NCBI GenBank assembly: GCA_016789405.1
Contig: JAEUPQ010000026.1
Coordinates: 186,001-250,000, forward strand
Length of the DNA: 64,000 nucleotides
Direction: 5' to 3'
Source: Lysobacteraceae bacterium
GTDB taxonomy: Bacteria; Pseudomonadota; Gammaproteobacteria; Xanthomonadales; Xanthomonadaceae
Part shown: piece by piece, positions 58,637 to 64,000 of the stretch
How the letters are laid out: every line of letters begins with the position of its first letter
How positions within the stretch are numbered: position 1 is the stretch's first letter
Program-made: the position numbers and the translations under genes
The notes under the pieces: generated by a model
Told to the model about the DNA's origin: nothing
The model's input: only the letters and a program-made list of their open reading frames with translations
Database searches by the model: none

Positions 58637-59217
58637 GCACGGTCGAACTGCCCGACGACTTGCCGGTCATCGCCTTCGACGATGCAGACGCGTGGGAAGG
58701 CTGGCTGGTCGCGCATGCCGACGCGAAGGGCCTCTGGCTGAAGATCGCCAAGAAGGGCGCAGGCGTCGTCACCGTGAACTACGCCGAGGCGCTGGACGTC
58801 GCGCTGTGCCATGGCTGGATCGATGGACAGAAGCGCGGATTCGACGAGCGCTTCTTCCTGCAGCGGTTCACGCCGCGCCGTGCCAAGAGCCTGTGGTCGA
58901 AGATCAACATCGGCCATGTCGAGCGATTGATCGCCATGGGCCGCATGCGTGACGGCGGGCTGCGCGAAATCGAAGCCGCGAAGGCCGATGGTCGATGGGA
59001 CGCGGCTTACGACGGCGCGCGCAACATGACGGTGCCGCCGGAACTGGCCGCCTCGCTCGCGAAGAATCGCAAGGCGAAAGACTTCTTCGAGACCCTGAAT
59101 TCGACCAATCGCTACGCCGTGTGCTGGCGCGTGCAGACCGCGAAGAAGCCGGAAACGAAGGCGAAGCGCGTCGAAACCCTGGTCGCGATGCTCGCGCGGG
59201 GCGAAAAGCTGCATTGA
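58633..59217 (+). CDS. YdeI/OmpD-associated family protein
   Basis: 194 residues. GLWLKIAKKGAGVVTVNYAEALDVALCHGWIDGQKRGFDERFFLQRFTPRRAKSLWSKIN is the family core; VPPELAASLAKNRKAKDFFETLNSTNRYAVCWRVQTAKKPETKAKRVETLVAML forms the DUF1905/YdeI helical end. Starts 4 nt before the phosphoesterase stop (ATGA), so co-transcribed. Function unknown. Confidence 0.88.
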   Translation: MSTVELPDDLPVIAFDDADAWEGWLVAHADAKGLWLKIAKKGAGVVTVNYAEALDVALCHGWIDGQKRGFDERFFLQRFTPRRAKSLWSKINIGHVERLIAMGRMRDGGLREIEAAKADGRWDAAYDGARNMTVPPELAASLAKNRKAKDFFETLNSTNRYAVCWRVQTAKKPETKAKRVETLVAMLARGEKLH

Positions 59218-59265
59218 TCTCGCGTGCAGGTTTTGATCGAGCAATCACCGAATCCGGGAAAGCTT

Positions 59266-59293
59266 CGTCATCCTCGCTTGCGCCAGGATGACG
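59266..59293. terminator. Terminator after ydeI-like gene
   Basis: 9-bp stem (59266-59274 with 59285-59293), 10-base loop that can extend the helix, followed by GTGCTTTTTTGC. This CGTCATCCT/AGGATGACG hairpin is widespread among bacterial extragenic palindromes. It lies between convergent genes. Confidence 0.8.
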
Positions 59294-59317
59294 GTGCTTT
59301 TTTGCTTTCCAGCAGCG

Positions 59318-60265
59318 TCAGCGCTTCTCTTTCGGATTCTCGATCGAAGCCGCTTCCGCCGCTGCGCTGCCCGCATCGGCAGTCGGCGCATTGAACGCAT
59401 ACGGTACCTTCGGTCCGGGCCGAAGCTGCGCCTGCCATGCCTGCAGCACCGGCACGATCTCCTTGCCGATGGCGATCTGCGGCTTCGAAGGCCGATAGTC
59501 TTCCGCTTTTTCGCGCGCGGCGATGCTGCGCTTCGCGATCTCGAAGGCCTCGACGAAATCCGTCGTTTCGTTGAGTGCATCGATCAGCCAGGCGCGACCG
59601 AAGAACGTCGCATCCGAGTCCGGCCCGCAGCCGAACGAAGGCCGGTTGCGGTGTGCCGCAGTGATGACCACGCTGCGCGGGCTTTCCAGCGCGGGCACGA
59701 AGCCGCCGGAGTAGCAGGCCGAGATCGCCAGCACGCGATGGCGGATGCCGGCATCGTCCAGCGCGACGCGCAGTTCCTGTGGATCGATCATGTCGACGAA
59801 GGCCGGTGGCATCAGGGCGACGAGCCGATGTTCCGGCGTGCCATGCATCGTCATGAACAGCAGCAGCACGTCCTCGTCGCCCATCTTCGACGCGACGCCG
59901 CGAAGCGCGACCCGCAGGTTTTCCAGGTTCGCGAGCGGGCGGGGCGTGCGGATCAGGCTGTCGCTGTGGTTGACCAGGGTCAGCACGCGGCCTCGTGCGC
60001 CGAAGCGTTCGGTCATCAGCGTGTCGAGGTGCACGATCTCGTTGCGGAACACGTCCTCGGTGCTGTCGCCGCCGAAGCCGACGACGTACAGATCCGGCAC
60101 GCCCGGCCGGTTCGGCACCAGCGCCTTGACCGCCTCATCGAGGAGTCGGGCTTCCCGCGCGCGCAGGACGGGATCGGTGATGACCTGGCGCTCCGTGCCC
60201 ACGGCGCCCGCCGCGCCGCACAGCAGCAGGCCGATCAGCAGCGAGAGGGCATGGAGGTGACGCAT
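59318..60265 (-). CDS. Exported C13 (legumain-like) peptidase
   Basis: 315 residues with signal peptide (MRHLHALSLLIGLLLCGAAGA). Caspase-fold family C13: catalytic His141 in LLLFMTMHGTPEH and catalytic Cys184 in LAISACYSGGF. The C-terminal part is Ala/Pro-rich. Bacterial members may process surface or periplasmic proteins; substrate unknown. The ATG at 60265 is chosen; an in-frame TTG at 60286 overlaps the mtnC stop. Confidence 0.85.
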   Translation of the reverse strand: MRHLHALSLLIGLLLCGAAGAVGTERQVITDPVLRAREARLLDEAVKALVPNRPGVPDLYVVGFGGDSTEDVFRNEIVHLDTLMTERFGARGRVLTLVNHSDSLIRTPRPLANLENLRVALRGVASKMGDEDVLLLFMTMHGTPEHRLVALMPPAFVDMIDPQELRVALDDAGIRHRVLAISACYSGGFVPALESPRSVVITAAHRNRPSFGCGPDSDATFFGRAWLIDALNETTDFVEAFEIAKRSIAAREKAEDYRPSKPQIAIGKEIVPVLQAWQAQLRPGPKVPYAFNAPTADAGSAAAEAASIENPKEKR

Positions 60266-60282
60266 GCAGGGGGCTGGTTTGC

Positions 60283-60972
60283 TCAATCCAGCGCGATCTG
60301 GTCGAAGCGCTCGACGCGAACGTGACCGTGCGTGGCATCGTCGAGACGCGGTGCCGGGTAGTCGTCCAGCCGATCGATCAGCACGGTGCGCAGCCCGGCG
60401 TCGCGTGCCGCATCGAGTTCCTCGACGATGTCGGACAGGAACAGGATGTCGCCCGGTGCGCGGCCGAGGCGCCGCGCGATCTCGGCGTAGCTGCGGGTCT
60501 CGCGCTTGTGTCCGACTTCGGTGTCGAACCAGCCTTGGAACAGATCGGTCAGGTCGCCGGCATCGGTATGACCGAAGAACAGCTTCTGCGCCGGCACCGA
60601 GCCCGAGGAATACACCGCCAGCGGGATACCGCTGGCGTGCCAGTCGCGCAGTTTCGTCGCGGCGTCAGGATAGATGTGCGCGGTGAAGTCCGCGCCGCGA
60701 TAGCCGTCGCTCCAGATCATGCCCTGCAGCGCCTTCAGCGCCGTGTGCTTGCGGTCCTCATCGATCCAGCCCTGCAGGATCTCGACGATGGTGTCGTCGC
60801 TGCAGACGGCGCCGTGCTCGGTCGCGACTGCGTCCAGCCAGCGCCGCACTTCCGGTTCCTGCCCGCGTTCGCGCACGAACCCGGGCAGCGCGCGGCGTGC
60901 GTACGGGAACAGCACGTCCTTCACGAACGAGATGGAGGAGGTGGTGCCTTCGATGTCGGTGAGGATGAGCAT
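60283..60972 (-). CDS. mtnC: Enolase-phosphatase E1
   Basis: HAD enzyme doing enolisation and dephosphorylation of 2,3-diketo-5-methylthiopentyl-1-phosphate. 229 residues. [14 protein letters not shown] (nucleophile Asp6, Glu8), [45 protein letters not shown]. Separated from mtnD by the AT-rich gene. Confidence 0.95.
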   Translation of the reverse strand: MLILTDIEGTTSSISFVKDVLFPYARRALPGFVRERGQEPEVRRWLDAVATEHGAVCSDDTIVEILQGWIDEDRKHTALKALQGMIWSDGYRGADFTAHIYPDAATKLRDWHASGIPLAVYSSGSVPAQKLFFGHTDAGDLTDLFQGWFDTEVGHKRETRSYAEIARRLGRAPGDILFLSDIVEELDAARDAGLRTVLIDRLDDYPAPRLDDATHGHVRVERFDQIALD

Positions 60973-60978
60973 GGTTTT

Positions 60979-61734
60979 TTAAGGTTCTGTCGCGTGCGAG
61001 CTGTTTGCGTTATCGAGTCCGGAAAAATCCAGTTCAGCTGATGCAAAAACATCGCTGTGGCATGGGGATCCGTAGTCGTTTCTAGCGAAATCTGCGCTCA
61101 GTTCGGTTTCGATGGCGATGATGGATCGTGCTAAAGAGAAGTAAGTGTTGCTGAGGCTTGCTCGGCCATTGCCGGCATGAAGTCTTACGCTGGTGCATGA
61201 ATTGACAAATATGTGTTCGCCGGCTGGCATTGGAAGATGGCTTTTGAATTCGCCATTTATATATCCAGGCCTAATGATGCATGTTTTTGCTTTCATCGGA
61301 GATTCCGATGTCATCGTTACCCAGCTCAATGATCCGAGTGCGGCGCCGTTTATTGAGATGACATGGTCAGCTCTCTCGGCGATATGGGCGGATACGTTTC
61401 TTATGGTGCTGATGTCTCTAAGTACTTCGTTCAGATTCAAGGTTGGCAGTTTTGTTCGCGAATTTTTTTGTAAGTGTTTCTCTCGCATGTTTTGCAGGCA
61501 TCTGAAACGATCTGCCGAATCGACGAATGCCCATGCATCAAGAAATACGGAAGAAAATGATGAAAGAATAAGATTCTCTTCTTGCTTCTGCACTGTGTCG
61601 CGAAGATTGCTTGTCAGGCGTTTGAATGCCACGTCGCATATCTCTGCGGCGTGCCTAAGTCCGTCAAGATAAAAAGCATCCTTGATCCCTAGGTTTCGAG
61701 GAATTCTCTTTAGTGGTGATTCGCTTGAAATCAT
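60979..61734 (-). CDS. AT-rich HEPN-like protein, probable horizontal acquisition
   Basis: 251 residues. Base composition contrasts sharply: positions 61201-61320 are 42 percent GC by direct count, against 72 percent for 62701-62760 in mtnB. No named family is recognised. Residues 112-117 read RNVSAH, fitting the R-N-x3-H (Rx4H) motif of HEPN domains, which includes many RNase toxins and defence proteins; residues 20-120 are helical (AEICDVAFKRLTSNLRDTVQKQ, FLDAWAFVDSADRF). The C-terminal 130 residues look beta-rich. ATG at 61734 is used, since the ATG at 61791 lies in the inverted repeat. Ends 6 nt before mtnC on the same strand. HEPN call is inference. Confidence 0.6.
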   Translation of the reverse strand: MISSESPLKRIPRNLGIKDAFYLDGLRHAAEICDVAFKRLTSNLRDTVQKQEENLILSSFSSVFLDAWAFVDSADRFRCLQNMREKHLQKNSRTKLPTLNLNEVLRDISTIRNVSAHIAERADHVISINGAALGSLSWVTMTSESPMKAKTCIIRPGYINGEFKSHLPMPAGEHIFVNSCTSVRLHAGNGRASLSNTYFSLARSIIAIETELSADFARNDYGSPCHSDVFASAELDFSGLDNANSSHATEP

Positions 61735-61755
61735 GCTGACACGCAGTCCGTAGCC

Positions 61756-61818
61756 CGTAGGCTGGGTCATCGACCCAGCGTTTGCATGCATTCGGCTGGG
61801 TCGATGACCCAGCCTACG
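61756..61818. repeat. Perfect 23-bp inverted repeat flanking the AT-rich gene
   Basis: Arms 61756-61778 and 61796-61818 are exact reverse complements, loop 17 nt. Each arm is itself palindromic (TGGGTCATCGACCCA). It lies 20 nt from mtnD 3' end and 22 nt from the AT-rich gene's start. Resembles a REP/BIME element of xanthomonads. Confidence 0.85.
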
Positions 61819-61837
61819 CAGTTGTATTCGATCTGCA

Positions 61838-62395
61838 TCAAGCCGCCTGCCCGACCTCGTACCGCGGAAACCGCTGCGCGATGTCGGTGCCTGTGAAATG
61901 GCCGACCCAGCCGTCGGCCTGCTGGAAGAAGCGGATCGCGACGAAGCTCGGTTCCGGGCCCATGTCGAACCAGTGCGTGGTCTTGTCCGGCACCGAGATC
62001 AGGTCGCCGGCTTCGCAGAGCACTTCGTAGACCTTGCCGTCGACGTGCAGGCTGAACAGGCCGGAGCCGGCAACGAAGAAGCGGACTTCGTCTTCGACGT
62101 GGTAGTGCTCGTCGAGGAACTTCGTGCGCATCGCCTCTCGGTTCGGGTTGTCCGGCGCGATGCTGACCACGTCGATCGTGGTGAAACCGCGCGCGGCGCT
62201 GATGCGGTCGATGTCGCCCTGGTAGGCGGCGATGATCGTCTCCGGCGCATCGCCGGGCTGGATGGCCTGCGTGGCCTGCCATTGCTCGAAGTCGACGCCG
62301 ATGGTTCGCAGCGCCGTGGCCATTTCGGCGTGGTCGTGGATCACCGACAGCGGGGTGTCGGGGCGGTCGTCGGCGAAGATGCGCAGGCGGCTCAT
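61838..62395 (-). CDS. mtnD: Acireductone dioxygenase
   Basis: 185 residues. Metal ligands His97, His99 and Glu103 ([11 protein letters not shown]) and His141 (TTHWFDMG) are present, so it can make the 2-keto-4-methylthiobutyrate methionine precursor; metal identity decides Fe or Ni reaction. 54 nt after mtnB. Confidence 0.95.
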   Translation of the reverse strand: MSRLRIFADDRPDTPLSVIHDHAEMATALRTIGVDFEQWQATQAIQPGDAPETIIAAYQGDIDRISAARGFTTIDVVSIAPDNPNREAMRTKFLDEHYHVEDEVRFFVAGSGLFSLHVDGKVYEVLCEAGDLISVPDKTTHWFDMGPEPSFVAIRFFQQADGWVGHFTGTDIAQRFPRYEVGQAA

Positions 62396-62449
62396 GCGTG
62401 TGTTCCGTGGGGGGACGTGGTGCCTGCCGGCGTGCGGCAGGGGGAGGGC

Positions 62450-63097
62450 TCAGCCGCGCAGGCGGCGCATTTCCAGCTCGCAGCCGAGCATGAATTCGAA
62501 CGCGTCCAGGTGGCGGCGGGCTTCGGAGATGTCCTTGCCCCAGGCGTACAGGCCGTGGCCGGCGATGAGGTAACCCCAGGTGTTGGGCTCGGTCAGCACC
62601 GCGTCGACACTGGCGGTGAGTTCGTCCATGTCCTGCGAGTTCGGCACCACCGGCAGGTCGAACGTCTTTTCGTGCGTGGTGTGCCCGCGCAGCGCCTTGA
62701 ACAGCTCGTAGCCTTCCAGGCGCACGCGGCCTTCGGGCGCGTAGAGCAGGCCGGCGATGGTCTGGGTGGGCGAGTGGGTGTGCAGGACGGCGCCCACGTC
62801 CGGGTAGCGGCGGTAGAGATGGGTGTGCAGCGCGGTCTCGGCCGAGGGGCGGTGGTGCGTGGCGACCGGCTGGTTGTCCATGTCGACGACCATGATGTCG
62901 GCTTCGCTGAGGCGGCCCTTGTCCTTGCCGGAGATGGTGATCGCGGCCAGGTCGGCACTCATCCGGATGGAGAAATTGCCGGCGGTGGCCGGGGTCCAGC
63001 CCTTGGCGGCGAGCTCGCGGGTGTGCGAGACGATCTGGGCGGCGCAACCGGCGTACAGGTTGTGATCGAAGGCGGGGGTGGCGGCTGGATTGTTCAT
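62450..63097 (-). CDS. mtnB: Methylthioribulose-1-phosphate dehydratase
   Basis: 215 residues, class II aldolase/adducin fold. [49 protein letters not shown] (zinc His), and [13 protein letters not shown] mark it. Start at 63097; the palindrome at 63151-63171 lies just upstream. First gene of mtnB-mtnD-(AT-rich gene)-mtnC. Confidence 0.95.
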   Translation of the reverse strand: MNNPAATPAFDHNLYAGCAAQIVSHTRELAAKGWTPATAGNFSIRMSADLAAITISGKDKGRLSEADIMVVDMDNQPVATHHRPSAETALHTHLYRRYPDVGAVLHTHSPTQTIAGLLYAPEGRVRLEGYELFKALRGHTTHEKTFDLPVVPNSQDMDELTASVDAVLTEPNTWGYLIAGHGLYAWGKDISEARRHLDAFEFMLGCELEMRRLRG

Positions 63098-63150
63098 GGC
63101 GCGCAGTGTAGCGGACCCGCCCTGACGGCAATATGGACCCTCGGGAGCCT

Positions 63151-63171
63151 CTTATTCCACAAAGGAATAAG
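63151..63171. promoter_or_regulatory. 8-bp palindrome upstream of mtnB
   Basis: CTTATTCC and GGAATAAG around ACAAA, 54-74 nt before the mtnB start and just after the aldolase stop. Could be an operator or a weak hairpin. TTATTCC/GGAATAA half-sites recall CysB-type sites of enterobacteria, from memory only. Confidence 0.45.
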
Positions 63172-63176
63172 GCGCT

Positions 63177-63836
63177 TCAGTCGTCCGAGCGCTGCTGTCC
63201 GTAGCCGCGGAATTTCTCGACGACCAGGGCCATTTCCTCGGCCGGCAGGTTGCGGGTGGGGCCCAGGCTGCGTGCCAGCATGTACTGGCGGGCGAGGTTC
63301 TCCACTTCCTGGGCCAGGGCGTAGGCATCGGCGAGGGTCTTGCCGATCGCGACCTGGCCGTGGTTCGCCATCAGGCAGGCCTTGAACTCGCCGTGGAGCA
63401 CGCGCAGCACGTTGTCGGACAGTTCGGCGGTGCCGAACGTGGCGTAGTCGGCGCAGGGGATCTCGGCACCGCCGGCGACCGCGACCATGTAGTGGAAGGC
63501 CGGGATGCCTTCGCCCAGGCAGGCGAGGGCGGTGGCATAGGTCGAGTGCACGTGGACCACCGCGTTCGCCTTCGGGTAGGCGCGCAGGATGTCGCAGTGG
63601 AAGCGCCATTCGCTGGACGGGATCAGCTGGCCTGGCGGGCAGCCGCCATCGGCTTCGAGGAAGACGATGTCTTCGGGCTGCAGGCGGTCGTAGGCGCGGC
63701 CGGTCGGCGTGATCAGCAGGCCGTCGCCCCAGCGCAGGCTGGCATTGCCCGACTTGCCGAGCGACAGGCCGCTGGCGTTCATCGCGCAGCAGTGGTCGAT
63801 GAGGGATTGGCGGGCGGCCCGTTCGTGGTCCTGCAT
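63177..63836 (-). CDS. Class II aldolase, FucA-like
   Basis: 219 residues of the class II aldolase/adducin family. LSLGKSGNASLRWGDGLLITPTGRAYDRL, AVVHVHSTYATALACLGEGIPAFHYMVAVAGG (zinc His), and ACLMANHGQVAIGKTL match L-fuculose-phosphate aldolases more than MtnB. Context suggests a role in the methylthioribulose/deoxyribulose phosphate shunt (DHAP shunt), which uses a FucA-like aldolase; this is inference. ATG at 63836 follows AGGTG. Confidence 0.85.
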   Translation of the reverse strand: MQDHERAARQSLIDHCCAMNASGLSLGKSGNASLRWGDGLLITPTGRAYDRLQPEDIVFLEADGGCPPGQLIPSSEWRFHCDILRAYPKANAVVHVHSTYATALACLGEGIPAFHYMVAVAGGAEIPCADYATFGTAELSDNVLRVLHGEFKACLMANHGQVAIGKTLADAYALAQEVENLARQYMLARSLGPTRNLPAEEMALVVEKFRGYGQQRSDD

Positions 63837-63887
63837 GCGGACTGCACCTGGAGGAATTGCGGGGGCGCAAGGATACCGCGCCCGGGT

Positions 63888-63901
63888 TTGATCCGGCTCA
63901 A
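63888..63901. promoter_or_regulatory. FNR/Anr-type box
   Basis: TTGATCCGGCTCAA matches the TTGAT-N4-ATCAA consensus with one change. It lies 58 nt before the Tat protein start (63960) and 52 nt from the divergent aldolase start, a good spacing for class II activation of the former. Confidence 0.5.
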
Positions 63902-63959
63902 GGTGCCAGGCCGGGCACCGTCGCAGACTGTCGGCAGTTCCCCACAGGATCCCAGCCAG

Positions 63960-64000
63960 ATGCGCCACGATGCCTCCCGCCGCCGCTTCCTGACCATCGC
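63960..64000 (+). CDS. Start of a Tat-exported protein, cut by window end
   Basis: Only 13 codons are visible: MRHDASRRRFLTI, a textbook twin-arginine signal (S-R-R-x-F-L). The protein is therefore likely folded and cofactor-bearing before export. Together with the FNR/Anr box it may be an anaerobic respiration enzyme. Identity unknown. Confidence 0.6.
   Translation, partial: MRHDASRRRFLTI

Overview
The window is about 64 kb of dense, GC-rich chromosome. The gene repertoire points to the Xanthomonadaceae/Lysobacteraceae (a Lysobacter/Luteimonas/Xanthomonas-type gammaproteobacterium). The strongest markers are the xanthomonad arginine pathway (N-acetylornithine carbamoyltransferase, a deacetylase, and a fused N-acetylglutamate synthase/kinase), a DksA with a long Lys/Ala/Pro-rich N-terminus, a FimX-like c-di-GMP receptor, and the mtaD-ubiG-gph gene order. 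The genus is inference.

Layout. 0-6 kb: truncated gluQ, htpX, fimX-like gene, and epmB divergent from its substrate gene efp. 6-11 kb: amidohydrolase (mtaD), ubiG, gph, a squalene/phytoene synthase-like gene, folE2. 11-22 kb: serine hydrolase, small membrane protein, SnoaL-like protein, ECF sigma factor with a membrane partner, M23 lipoprotein, pyrC, yidD, dksA, an MFS permease, sufE, a stand-alone sigma region-4 protein, cysS and a small exported protein. 22.6-32.7 kb: a collinear arginine/proline operon argF'-argG-argE'-argA/B-GNAT-argC-argH-proB-proA, preceded by a 470-nt gene-free leader with an intrinsic terminator. 32.8-44.6 kb: a cobalamin riboswitch heading btuB, two btuM-like genes, cobO, cobB, cbiB, cobC-type decarboxylase, cobQ, cobU, cobT, alpha-ribazole phosphatase and cobS, mostly with overlapping start and stop codons. 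This gives uptake, adenosylation, aminopropanol arm, lower-ligand activation and final assembly, but no corrin-ring genes. 44.6-54 kb: tRNA-Pro(CGG), hisS, and a complete histidine operon (TrpR-type regulator, hisGDCBHAF-IE) with a candidate operator over its promoter. 54-60 kb: PH-domain protein, 7TMR-DISM diguanylate cyclase, calcineurin-type phosphoesterase, YdeI-like protein, C13 peptidase. 60-64 kb: methionine salvage genes mtnC, mtnD and mtnB with a FucA-like class II aldolase. An AT-rich foreign gene with a HEPN-like R-N-x3-H motif is wedged between mtnD and mtnC. The window ends at the first 13 codons of a Tat-exported protein behind an FNR/Anr-type box.

Best leads. (1) The AT-rich HEPN-like gene in the methionine salvage operon, beside a perfect 23-bp inverted repeat. 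(2) Tandem BtuM paralogues under one B12 riboswitch. (3) A 74-residue protein that is only sigma-70 region 4. (4) A Cys-free DksA with a histone-like tail. (5) The arg leader/terminator. (6) The FucA-like aldolase beside mtnB. No mobile element with a transposase, CRISPR array or complete new multi-gene system was seen. Most of the window is core metabolism.
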